This document shows positions 32,025 to 40,322 of a DNA stretch of 64,000 nucleotides, piece by piece (the first letter of the stretch is position 1; each line of letters begins with the position of its first letter). The stretch comes from Streptomyces sp. L-9-10 (GTDB lineage Bacteria; Actinomycetota; Actinomycetes; Streptomycetales; Streptomycetaceae): assembly GCF_004151105.1 (NCBI RefSeq), contig NZ_PHRF01000095.1, positions 124,001-188,000 on the forward strand. Direction: 5' to 3'. A program made the translations under genes and the position numbers. The notes beneath the pieces are model-generated. The model made no database searches and was not told the origin of the DNA. It saw only the letters and a list, made by a program, of their open reading frames with translations.

Positions 32025-34232
32025 TCAGCTGTCCCGATCGGCTTCCGCGCACTCTTCACCTGCGCAGATGGCCAGTACATCGGCTCCGAACCGGTCCAGC
32101 TTGCGGCTGCCGACACCCGCGATCCCGGCCAGTTCACCCGAGCTCCCGGGCACGGCCTCGGCGATGGCCATCAGTGTCTTGTCGGTGAACACGCAGTAGG
32201 CGGGCTGGCTCAGCCGTTGTGCCTGGTCGGCGCGCCAGTCGCGCAGCCGCTCGTAGAGCGCCTCGTCCATGTCCGAGGGGCAGTCCTCGCAGCGCATCAG
32301 CTTCATCTCGCCGGCGTCCGTCAGCGTCTTGCCGCACACCCGGCACAGCACCGGTCCGCGCCGCTTGCGCCGGGCTACGCCCGCACGCTCCACGGGACCG
32401 CCCGCCTCCGCTCCCGCGCCCCTGGCACCGGGGGCCACGGAGCCCGGACGAAGCCCGTTGAGGAAGCGGGTGGGCCGCCGGGAGGCCCGGCCGCCGGGAG
32501 AGCGGGAGAGGGCCCAGGAGAGGGAGAGATGCGACCGCGCCCGGGTGACACCGACATAGAGGAGCCTGCGCTCCTCCTCGATCTGCTCGTCGGTCTTGGC
32601 GTAGGTGATCGGCATCATGCCCTCGGTCAGACCGACCAGGAACACGGCGTCCCACTCCAGGCCCTTCGCCGCGTGCAGCGAGGCGAGCGTGACGCCCTGC
32701 ACGGTCGGCGCGTGCTGCGCGGCGGCGCGCTCGTCCAGCTCGGCCACCAGATCGGCGAGCGTCGCCGACGGCTTGGCCCGTACGAAGTCCTCGGCGAGCC
32801 GGACGAGGGCGGCCAGCGACTCCCAGCGGTCACGGACGGCGCCCGAGCCCGCCGGGGGTTCGGTGGTCCAGCCCTTCGTGGAGAGCACCGCCCGCACCTG
32901 CGACGGCAGCTCGACCACATCGTCGAGCAGGGAGTCATTGCCCCCGAAGCGGGCCGCGCCACGCAGCGCGGCGCCCGCTTCGCGTACTTCCTGGCGCTCG
33001 AAGAACCGCTCGGCGCCGCGCAGCTGATAGGGCACGCCCGCGTCGGCGAGGGCCTGTTCGTAGACCTCCGACTGGGCGTTGATCCGGTACAGCACGGCGA
33101 TCTCGCCGGCCGGCACGCCAGCGGCGATCAGATCGCGGATGCGGCGGGCGGTGCCCTCGGCCTCGGCGGGTTCGTCCGCGTACTCCGTGCGGACCGGCTC
33201 GGGGCCCGGCTCGCGCTGCGAGATCAGTTCGAGACGGTGCTCGGCGGCCCGGCCGCGCGCCTGGTTGAGCAGACCGTTGGCGAGATGGACCACCTGCGGG
33301 GTGGAGCGGTAGTCACGGACGAGCTTCACGACGGTGGCGCCCGGATGCCGGGTGCGGAAGTTCAGCAGATGGTCGGGGGTGGCGCCGGTGAAGGAGTAGA
33401 TGGTCTGACTGGCGTCACCGACCACGCAGAGGCTCTTCCGGTCCCCCAGCCACAGATCGAGCAAGCGCTGCTGGAGCGGGCTGACGTCCTGGTACTCGTC
33501 CACCACGAAGTGCTGGTACTGACGGCGGATCTGGTCGGCGATGTCGTGACGGTCCTGGAGAATGCCGACGGTGAGCAGCAGGACATCCTCGAAGTCGATC
33601 ACCGAGCGGTCGCGCTTCAGCTGCTCGTACATCCCGTAGATCTGGCCGATCTCCGCCGCGTCGCGCGGGGCTTCGCGGGAGGACTTGGCCACGGCGGCCG
33701 GATAGTCGGCCGGCACGGTCTGGGTGACCTTCGCCCACTCGATCTCGGCGGTGACATCGCGCAGTTCATTGCGGTCGAGCCGGATCCGGCAGCGGGCCGA
33801 GGACTCGGCGACCAGCTGCACCTTGCGGTCGAGCAGCCGGGGCAGCTCGCCGCCGACCGCTTTGGGCCAGAAGAACTGGAGCTGGCGCAGCGCGGCCGAG
33901 TGGAACGTACGCGCCTGCACACCGCCCGCGCCGAGCTGGCGCAGCCGGCCCCGCATCTCGCCCGCCGCGCGGTTGGTGAACGTGACGGCCAGCACGCTGC
34001 CGGGCTGGAGGATGCCCGCGCGCACGCCGTACGCGATCCGGTGGGTGATCGCGCGCGTCTTGCCCGTGCCGGCCCCGGCCAGCACGCACACCGGACCGTG
34101 CAGGGCCGTCGCCACCTCGCGCTGCTCGGGGTCGAGCCCGTCGAGCACCGCGTCGGCGTCGCGCGGCGGGGTCACGATCTGGCCGGCGTCGGATTCCCGC
34201 GGGAACAGTGGGGAGTGCGTTGCTGCTGTCAC
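32025..34232 (-). CDS. uvrD2: ATP-dependent DNA helicase UvrD2
   Basis: 735-residue SF1A helicase. Motifs: Walker A GAGTGKT (Lys58), VVDEYQD (motif II), GDASQTIYSFTGA (III) and VYVGVTRAR-type motif VI (LLYVGVTRARSHL). The C-terminus carries a tetracysteine zinc site (CRVCGK...CEDC) and an HRDC domain (about 660-730), the mark of actinobacterial UvrD2, which is essential in mycobacteria. GTG at 34232 is chosen to match the family N-terminus (MTAATHS); the ribosome site is weak. Its stop lies about 15 bp from the wblC promoter tract. Confidence 0.95.
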   Translation of the reverse strand: MTAATHSPLFPRESDAGQIVTPPRDADAVLDGLDPEQREVATALHGPVCVLAGAGTGKTRAITHRIAYGVRAGILQPGSVLAVTFTNRAAGEMRGRLRQLGAGGVQARTFHSAALRQLQFFWPKAVGGELPRLLDRKVQLVAESSARCRIRLDRNELRDVTAEIEWAKVTQTVPADYPAAVAKSSREAPRDAAEIGQIYGMYEQLKRDRSVIDFEDVLLLTVGILQDRHDIADQIRRQYQHFVVDEYQDVSPLQQRLLDLWLGDRKSLCVVGDASQTIYSFTGATPDHLLNFRTRHPGATVVKLVRDYRSTPQVVHLANGLLNQARGRAAEHRLELISQREPGPEPVRTEYADEPAEAEGTARRIRDLIAAGVPAGEIAVLYRINAQSEVYEQALADAGVPYQLRGAERFFERQEVREAGAALRGAARFGGNDSLLDDVVELPSQVRAVLSTKGWTTEPPAGSGAVRDRWESLAALVRLAEDFVRAKPSATLADLVAELDERAAAQHAPTVQGVTLASLHAAKGLEWDAVFLVGLTEGMMPITYAKTDEQIEEERRLLYVGVTRARSHLSLSWALSRSPGGRASRRPTRFLNGLRPGSVAPGARGAGAEAGGPVERAGVARRKRRGPVLCRVCGKTLTDAGEMKLMRCEDCPSDMDEALYERLRDWRADQAQRLSQPAYCVFTDKTLMAIAEAVPGSSGELAGIAGVGSRKLDRFGADVLAICAGEECAEADRDS

Positions 34233-34358
34233 CCCGCCATGCTGCCAGGTCTCCCGGGACGGGTGCGGCGGCTGTCCACAGGGGTGCCGCACCGGTCGTA
34301 CCGATCCGTTCGTAGGACCGGGCCTGTGGACGGCCGTGCGCCCTGCGGAACGGTCGGG

Positions 34359-34388
34359 GAGTCGGGGAGCCGGGAGTCGGGAAGCCGG
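34359..34388. repeat. 15-bp near-perfect tandem repeat abutting a sigma-R promoter
   Basis: GAGTCGGGGAGCCGG (34359-34373) is followed directly by GAGTCGGGAAGCCGG (34374-34388), one mismatch. The last base is the first of the -35 element of the mycoredoxin promoter. Confidence 0.85.
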
Positions 34389-34414
34389 GGAATGGTGGCC
34401 GGGTTACGCGCGTT
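34388..34414 (+). promoter_or_regulatory. Sigma-R-dependent promoter of the mycoredoxin gene
   Basis: GGGAAT (34388-34393), 18 bases, then GTT (34412-34414): an exact match to the sigma-R consensus. Predicted start near 34420, about 60 nt before the ATG. Mycoredoxin genes belong to the known sigma-R regulon, which supports the call. Confidence 0.9.
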
Positions 34415-34479
34415 CGAGAGAATGCGGGCGACGCAATCAGCGAGATGTCCGAGATATCGAGACAGAGGAGCCGAGAGAC

Positions 34480-34737
34480 ATGCCGGGCACTGTGACGATG
34501 TACAGCACCACGTGGTGCGGATACTGCCGTCGGCTCAAGGGCCAGATGGACCGCGAGGGCATCGCGTACACCGAGATCAACATCGAGCAGGACCCGGAGT
34601 CGGCGGCCTTCGTCGAGAAGGCGAACGGCGGCAACCAGACGGTCCCGACGGTTCAGGTGCTTCCCTCGGGCGGAGGCTCTGAGGTCGTGATGACCAACCC
34701 AAGCCTTGCCCAGGTGAAGCAGGCTCTCGGCGTCTGA
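34480..34737 (+). CDS. mrx: Mycoredoxin (glutaredoxin-like)
   Basis: An 85-residue thioredoxin-fold reductase with the active site WCGYC and the cis-Pro loop QTVPTVQV. Mycoredoxins reduce mycothiol mixed disulfides, which fits an organism using mycothiol. GGAG lies 9 bases before the ATG. The gene has its own sigma-R promoter (34388-34414), linking it to the sigR-rsrA system at the left end of the window, and ends at a strong terminator. Confidence 0.95.
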   Translation: MPGTVTMYSTTWCGYCRRLKGQMDREGIAYTEINIEQDPESAAFVEKANGGNQTVPTVQVLPSGGGSEVVMTNPSLAQVKQALGV

Positions 34738-34755
34738 TGTCGGACGAGTGAGAAG

Positions 34756-34792
34756 AGTTCGGTCCCCAGGGGCTTGGCCTGGGGACCGAACT
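34756..34792. terminator. Bidirectional terminator between mrx and the S10 peptidase
   Basis: A perfect 15-bp stem, AGTTCGGTCCCCAGG (34756-34770) with its complement at 34778-34792 and a 7-base loop, lies between the convergent stops. Confidence 0.85.
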
Positions 34793-34815
34793 CCATTCCG
34801 CGCCGCCGGCCGCGG

Positions 34816-36222
34816 TCACGCGCTCCGAGGGCCTGCCGCCACGGGGGGCTGTTCGCCCGTCCGCTCCGGGTCGTACCCGGTGAAGGGCCGGTCGAAGAGC
34901 CAGTTGTAGAGCATCTCCCGGCAGATTTCCGGCTGGAACGCCGGTACCTGATGTCCGGAGTCGGGGATGGCGACCTGCGTCAGGTTCCCGACATTGCGGA
35001 CGAATCCCTTCGGGTCTCCCTGCGCCTGGGTCCAGATCAGCCGGGGGGCGCCGCGCCACTCCGCTTGCTCGCCCCTCTGCTTCATCAGGTCGTCCAGGAT
35101 CTCCTCGGTGCTGCGGTACCCGCAGGCGGTGTCGAAGTTCCCGGTGTAGAGCAGGGTTTTGTAGTTCTTCTCGATGAGCTGGGCGTACAGCCCCGAGGCA
35201 TCCGCCATGTTGTCGTCCACCAGCTTTTCGGTCACCTTCCCCTTGTCGTCCGCGGTCTGCCAGGTGGCGCTCGCGGGAAGGCGCAGGGACGCTTTCACGG
35301 CCGGGCTGTTGAGATAGGCGCTCAGCGCTCCCATGGGCAGATCGTCCCAGCGCCGTACGTCGTAGACGTCGAAGTTCCCGCCGTACGCCACGGTCCTGTC
35401 CACCAGGGCGTTGCCGAGCCGGTTGGCCTCCTTCATGTCCCCTCCGGCGAGGACCTTCCGGAATTCGGTGTAGGACACCTCCAGTGATTCCTTCTGGTCC
35501 ATACCGACGAACCCGGTCGTGTAGGCGTAGTCGATCAGGACCCGCAGCGACAGCTCGGGCTTGATCCAGCCGTTGCCTACGGCGACGCCCTTCAGGTTGA
35601 GGTGCGGTGCGTCCGTGTCGGCGCTGTTCTGTTTGTCGATCTCCAGGGCGATCGCCGGGACGTACTTTCCGGCGTAGCTCTCACCGCAGACATATAGCGG
35701 GCACTTGACGTACTCCGGGTGCAGGCGGAAGAACTCCTGGAGCCCCTGCCAGAACATGTGGCTGAGGGTGTCTTCGTCCTGAACGTACTCCTCCGGCTTG
35801 TCGGAGTAGCTGTATCCGGTGCCGATGGGCTGGTCCCAGTAGACGACGTGCGCCTCCTGGTTCCAGGTGGTGGAGGTCACCGACACCGTCCCGGCGGCGT
35901 CGTCGGCGATGGACAGCGGCCCGTTCTCCAGGAACAGCCCCAGCAGCGAGGAGGCGCCGGGCCCGCCGTTGAGCCAGATCACCAGGGGCGTCTTTGCGAT
36001 CAGGTCCTGCTGCTGCTCCGCCGGGACATGGGGGCTGCAGGTCTGGCTCTCGAAGAACCAGTAGAAGAGGTGGTTCTTCTTCTGCTGCTTGTGATCAATG
36101 CTGTCGACGTCCGCGTACCCGGCGTAGGAACGCACCTTCTTGGTGCCGTTCTCGATGAAGAATTCGATGCGCCGGGTATTGGAGATGTTGGCCGGAATCG
36201 AGTCAATGGGGTCTGGGGGCAT
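34816..36222 (-). CDS. S10-family serine carboxypeptidase-like protein
   Basis: 468 residues. The S10 architecture is clear: oxyanion segment VIWLNGGPGASS (81-92), nucleophile GESYAGKY with Ser182, Asp364 (TGNFDTACGY) and His424 (DSGHQVPAF), matching the carboxypeptidase-Y triad order. There is no signal peptide, so unlike most S10 enzymes it should act in the cytoplasm. The third codon positions are visibly less GC-biased than in surrounding genes. It is 37 bp downstream of the decarboxylase-like gene on the same strand, forming a probable operon. Hydrolase or acyltransferase activity are both possible for this fold. Confidence 0.9.
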   Translation of the reverse strand: MPPDPIDSIPANISNTRRIEFFIENGTKKVRSYAGYADVDSIDHKQQKKNHLFYWFFESQTCSPHVPAEQQQDLIAKTPLVIWLNGGPGASSLLGLFLENGPLSIADDAAGTVSVTSTTWNQEAHVVYWDQPIGTGYSYSDKPEEYVQDEDTLSHMFWQGLQEFFRLHPEYVKCPLYVCGESYAGKYVPAIALEIDKQNSADTDAPHLNLKGVAVGNGWIKPELSLRVLIDYAYTTGFVGMDQKESLEVSYTEFRKVLAGGDMKEANRLGNALVDRTVAYGGNFDVYDVRRWDDLPMGALSAYLNSPAVKASLRLPASATWQTADDKGKVTEKLVDDNMADASGLYAQLIEKNYKTLLYTGNFDTACGYRSTEEILDDLMKQRGEQAEWRGAPRLIWTQAQGDPKGFVRNVGNLTQVAIPDSGHQVPAFQPEICREMLYNWLFDRPFTGYDPERTGEQPPVAAGPRSA

Positions 36223-36259
36223 GGTTCACCATCCGTTCGGGAGCGGGAGCGGGAGCGGA

Positions 36260-37479
36260 TCAGGGCGCCAGGGGACGGCGTCGGCGGGACTGGGTGTGAT
36301 AGGAGCCGGTGAACAGTCCGTTCGTGCGTTCCACCTGCTCCAAGGTGCCGATACGCTGCCCCTGGAGCATTTGCAGTGCCGGGAACCGATTCTCTTCGAA
36401 CAGCAGGATGTTCAGCGACCCGCCGTACTTGAAGTTCCCGATCCTCTCGCCCTTTTTCACCGTGACCGGACCATTGAGATTCCTGAACTTGTTCAGGTAG
36501 TTCACCGATGCGATCGAGTTGAGGCCGACGGTCACCATCCCGACGTAGCCCTCGACCGGATCACTTTCCGTGCTCTCCGGATACTGCGTCTTGATGATCA
36601 CGTATCCCCGGCGGAAGTGATCGAACATCTCGTAGTCGTAGCCGTAGCCGACGTCCCCCTTGTCGAGCAGTTCGGGGAAGTCCCGCATCCCGTAGTAGGA
36701 GCCGGCGATGTCATCACGGGCCTCGACCAGTTCGCCCCCCACCGGGGCGTGGTACCAGTGGTAGCTGTCGGGCATGAGGATGCACGACACCGCTGTACCG
36801 TCGAGGAACGATCGGGCGTACCGGGACCCGGCGAGCAGCTGCTTGACGTTCATGGTCACGGACTTGACCGGGATGGGCGTGTCCTCTTTCAGGTCATCGA
36901 CGATCATGTTGATGACGCAGTCGGCCGGGGCGACCACCACCGAGTTGTCGTCCTCCGCCGCGATCGGCCGCTTGCCGTCGGCGATTTCCCGGACGAAGAA
37001 CTCATTGAAGGTCGACCAGGGGCCGGGCTTGTAGTCCTTCATCTTGTCACCCAGGTCCTGGGTCCAGGATTTGATGAGGTTCTTGTTCCGCTGGCTGTCC
37101 GGCTCGTCCATCTGCATGCCTTGCAGGTGCGTGAAGTCGGAAAGCATCTTGTGCCCGGGTCCGCAGGTCACGAAGACCATGCCGTAGGAGTTCTCGTAGT
37201 TGATCCAGCTGAACTTCTCGATGTAGTTCAGCCCCGTATGGACCCCCGGCAGCCACTCGTACCACTCCGCGAAGAAGTCGCACAGGAACGCGATGTCCTT
37301 GCCCTCCAGTCACACCGCAGATCCAGCGGAGTGCCGTCCGGATACGGCACCACATTCGCGGTCGCCGCGTCGTACATGGTCTTGAAGCCTTCGAAGTCTT
37401 CCGCGTACCACCGCTTGATTTTCTCGATGAACTCGGGGAGGTCCTTCGAAAACGTGTCGTTGCCGTCGGTCCGTGCCAC
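36260..37479 (-). pseudogene. PsiD-like pyruvoyl-dependent decarboxylase (PSD family), one frameshift
   Basis: Read through one frameshift near 37310 the product is about 406 residues. The C-terminal 306 residues carry the phosphatidylserine-decarboxylase features: SYHWYHAP (His241, His244 in the reconstructed numbering), and FKYGGSLNILL, where Ser355 would self-cleave to the pyruvoyl group. The helical N-terminal domain and soluble character resemble fungal PsiD tryptophan decarboxylase more than membrane PSD enzymes. GTG at 37479 has AAGGAG 8 bases upstream. A single missing base in LDLRCD/LEGKDIA explains the break; sequencing error is possible. It probably shares a transcript with the S10 gene. 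Confidence 0.8.
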
Positions 37480-37840
37480 TTTTCTTTCTCCTTCAGGAAC
37501 GGGGGCATTGAATCCGCTTCCGGACACAGAGAAGTGAGGTCCGGGGCACGCGGATGTCCCGGAGGCCATTCGGTCACCGAACAGATCCGAGCCTAAGCGG
37601 AACGTGATCTTCGAAATGCCGCTGAAGGGGGCGCGATTGAGGTGAAACCGGGAGCGTGGAGGCGCGCATGAGCCGACGGATCGTTTCCTTCAAGGGGTGT
37701 TGGTATGGGGTGTTGGGCCGCGCAGGTGGTGTCCGCGCGTTCGCTCCCGATCCCGTGCCCTCGCGTGCGGGCGGGCTGTTAGACAAGGTCCGCCGCCCGG
37801 CCCTGGGCGGCGGTACGGGCGGATACGTGGAGGTTGTCGG
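37480..37840. promoter_or_regulatory. Divergent control region of the accessory island
   Basis: It separates the decarboxylase-like gene from the PLP-enzyme gene. A 6-1-6 palindrome TTCGGT-C-ACCGAA lies at 37569-37581 and could be an operator. A hairpin CCGCCGCCC (37790-37798) / GGGCGGCGG (37805-37813) with a 6-base loop sits 28 bp before the PLP-enzyme start, in its probable 5' leader. No gene is evident in this stretch. Confidence 0.5.
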
Positions 37841-39115
37841 ATGGGTGTGTCACGGCGTGCGGTGCTGCTTGCCGGTGCGGGAACGGCTGCCGCGACAGCT
37901 GCCGTTACGGCGGCGGGTACGGCCCTGGCGGCGGGCGGTTCCGTCGCGGATGCCGTCGTCGGAGCGGGGCGTTCCGCGCGGGCGGAGGACATCGGCCGGG
38001 ACGACGACCTGTCGGACCGCTATCCCGACGAGCGCGGCTGGGTCAACGACCGCATCCGGAGGATCAGAGCACTCCCGTACGAGCCGACGCCGATGCTGGA
38101 GATGGAACTGCCGAGGCATCTGCGCGGATCGCGGCTGCTGGTGAAGAACGAGTCGGTGCATCCCTCGGGCAGTCACAAGCACCGGCTGGCCGAGGCGCTG
38201 TTCCTCAACGCCCTGGCCAACGGGTGGCTGGTGAGCGACAGCCCGGTCGTGGAGGCGTCCAGCGGATCGACGGCCATCTCCGAAGCATGGTTCAGCAGGC
38301 TGCTCGGCATCAAGTTCGTCGCCGTCGTGCCCTCAGGGACCACGACGGAGAAGAAGCAGGCGATCCTCGACCTTGGCGGCGAGATCGTCGAGGCGACCGG
38401 CGCGACCATCTCCGAGCGGGCCCAGGAGGAAGCGCGCGTCCGCCACGGCCATTTCATGGACCAGTTCACCTACGCCGAGCGCGCTTACGACTGGCGCGGC
38501 GACCACGGGATGGCCAGCGAGATCCTCGGCGAGTCGGACCCCGACTGGTTCGTCATGGGCGCCGGGACCGGTGGGACGGCCGCCTCGCTGGCCCGCTACG
38601 CGCGGTACACCGGCCACCGGGTGCGGGTGTGTGTCACCGACCCCGAGAACTCCGCGTTCTTCCCCGGCTGGCGGGACAACGACCGTACGGCGACGGCGAA
38701 GGGCTCCCGTATCGAGGGGATCGGCCGGCCCAAGGTCGAGCCTTCCTTCCTCTTCCCCCTGGTCAACCGCATGATCCGGGTCCCGGACGCCGTCTCGATC
38801 GCCACCATGCGGGTGGCCGAGGAGCGGCTCGGCATCGCCCCCGGGGGCTCCACCGGCACCGGACTGTACGGCGCCCTGAAGGTCCTGCGCGGACTGCACC
38901 GGCGCCGTGAGAGGGGCACCGTCGTCACGGTGCTCTGCGACTCCGGCGAGCGCTACCTCGACACCTACTACAGCGACGAATGGCTCGACCAGCAGGGAAT
39001 CGACTTCCGGCCCTGGGTGGACACCGTCGAGCGCTTCTTCGAGACCGGCCGCTGGACGCCGCCCAGGTCCTGGCGGAAGCCCCCCACTCCGCGTGGCCTC
39101 ATGTGGAACATGTGA
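37841..39115 (+). CDS. Tat-exported PLP-dependent cysteine synthase-like enzyme
   Basis: 424 residues. The N-terminus MGVSRRAVLLAGAG with a following Ala-rich hydrophobic stretch (to about 32) is a twin-arginine signal, implying export of a folded, cofactor-loaded protein. The catalytic part is fold-type II PLP: Lys113 in HPSGSHKHRLAEAL, the substrate loop EASSGSTAIS and phosphate loop GAGTGGTAASLARY. Relatives are cysteine synthases, cystathionine beta-synthases and cysteine desulfhydrases; the exact reaction is unknown. GGAGG lies 7 bases ahead of the ATG. It is divergent from the S10/decarboxylase pair. Confidence 0.88.
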   Translation: MGVSRRAVLLAGAGTAAATAAVTAAGTALAAGGSVADAVVGAGRSARAEDIGRDDDLSDRYPDERGWVNDRIRRIRALPYEPTPMLEMELPRHLRGSRLLVKNESVHPSGSHKHRLAEALFLNALANGWLVSDSPVVEASSGSTAISEAWFSRLLGIKFVAVVPSGTTTEKKQAILDLGGEIVEATGATISERAQEEARVRHGHFMDQFTYAERAYDWRGDHGMASEILGESDPDWFVMGAGTGGTAASLARYARYTGHRVRVCVTDPENSAFFPGWRDNDRTATAKGSRIEGIGRPKVEPSFLFPLVNRMIRVPDAVSIATMRVAEERLGIAPGGSTGTGLYGALKVLRGLHRRRERGTVVTVLCDSGERYLDTYYSDEWLDQQGIDFRPWVDTVERFFETGRWTPPRSWRKPPTPRGLMWNM

Positions 39116-39290
39116 CGGGCTGAGGCGCGCGCCCATGGCGGCGACGCCGTCGGGGCCGGCAGGGACGAGTGCGATGCCGGTCCCGCCGGCCTCGGTGCTC
39201 AGGGCTCCGACGGGTGCTCGGGGCTACAGCGGGTGCTCAGGGCTCCGGCGGGTGCTCCGGGGCTCCGGCAGGTGCTCGGGAGGCGGCCGC

Positions 39291-40241
39291 TCAGGGACGG
39301 GGCAGCGGCTTCGGCAGAGGCTTGCCGTACCAGAGCTCCACCAGGCGCGCGGCGATCGAGATGCCCGCCGGGGGAAGGATCTCGCCCGTCTCGATCGCCG
39401 TCCGCAGGTCCTCCCGGGAGAACCAGCGCGCCTCCTCGATCTCCTCGCCGTCCACCGTGATCTCGGACGACGTGGCACGGGCCATGAAGCCCAGCATCAG
39501 GCTCGACGGGAACGGCCACGGCTGGCTGGCGATGTACTCGACCTCGCCGACGGTGACGCCCGCCTCCTCGAAGACCTCGCGGGCCACGGACGTCTCGATC
39601 GACTCGCCGGGCTCCACGAAGCCGGCCAGCGTGGAGAAGCGGCCCTCGGGCCAGTGGACCTGGCGGCCCAGCAGCGCGCGGTCCTCCTCGTCGGTGACGA
39701 GCATGATCACCGCGGGGTCGGTACGCGGGTAGTGCTCGGCGCCACAGGCCTGGCAGCGGCGGATATGGCCGGCCGCCGCGATCACGGTGCGCTCGCCGCA
39801 GCGGGAGCAGAAGCGGTGCAGCCGCTGCCAGTTCTCCAGCGCCACGGCGTGCACCATCAGGCCCGCGTCGCGCGCGGAGAGCAGCATCCCGGCCTCGCGC
39901 AGCCCCGCGGGCCGCGCCGACTGGTCCATGCGTCCCGGGAACGAGTCCTTCTGGAGCGCGAAATAGCGGACGCCGTCCGCGTCCGTACCGAGGAAGTAGC
40001 GGTGGGTCTCGGTGAGGGGCGCCTCGAAGGCCGGGGTCATGACCAGTTCGGTACGCCCGTCAGGGGTGTCGTCGATCAGCACCTGGCCGCCCGACACCAC
40101 GAAGACGCGGGTCGTCGGATGGCTCCAGGCTGCCGCCAGCCATGCCTCGTCGAGACGGTGGTGCGCCGCGCGGTCGATACCGCTGGGGGCGGTGAGGCCG
40201 ATGGGTCGGTGTGCGATGGCGTCACCGTTGATGGTGCTCAC
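39291..40241 (-). CDS. nudC: NAD(+) diphosphatase / NADH pyrophosphatase NudC
   Basis: 316 residues. A tetracysteine zinc ribbon (CSRCGERT ... CQACGAEH), the Nudix box GFVEPGESIETSVAREVFEE, and the NudC-specific SQPWPFPSSLMLGF motif are all present. The enzyme splits NAD(H) and can remove NAD caps from RNA. GTG at 40241 with GGAAG 5 bases upstream is preferred to the in-frame TTG at 40253. Confidence 0.95.
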   Translation of the reverse strand: MSTINGDAIAHRPIGLTAPSGIDRAAHHRLDEAWLAAAWSHPTTRVFVVSGGQVLIDDTPDGRTELVMTPAFEAPLTETHRYFLGTDADGVRYFALQKDSFPGRMDQSARPAGLREAGMLLSARDAGLMVHAVALENWQRLHRFCSRCGERTVIAAAGHIRRCQACGAEHYPRTDPAVIMLVTDEEDRALLGRQVHWPEGRFSTLAGFVEPGESIETSVAREVFEEAGVTVGEVEYIASQPWPFPSSLMLGFMARATSSEITVDGEEIEEARWFSREDLRTAIETGEILPPAGISIAARLVELWYGKPLPKPLPRP

Positions 40242-40322
40242 AGGTACTTCCAACTCCCCCGGATGGATTGGGTTTCTGGTCAGCGGAGTATGTGGCGGGA
40301 CCGACGGGACCGGGCGGGGCGC

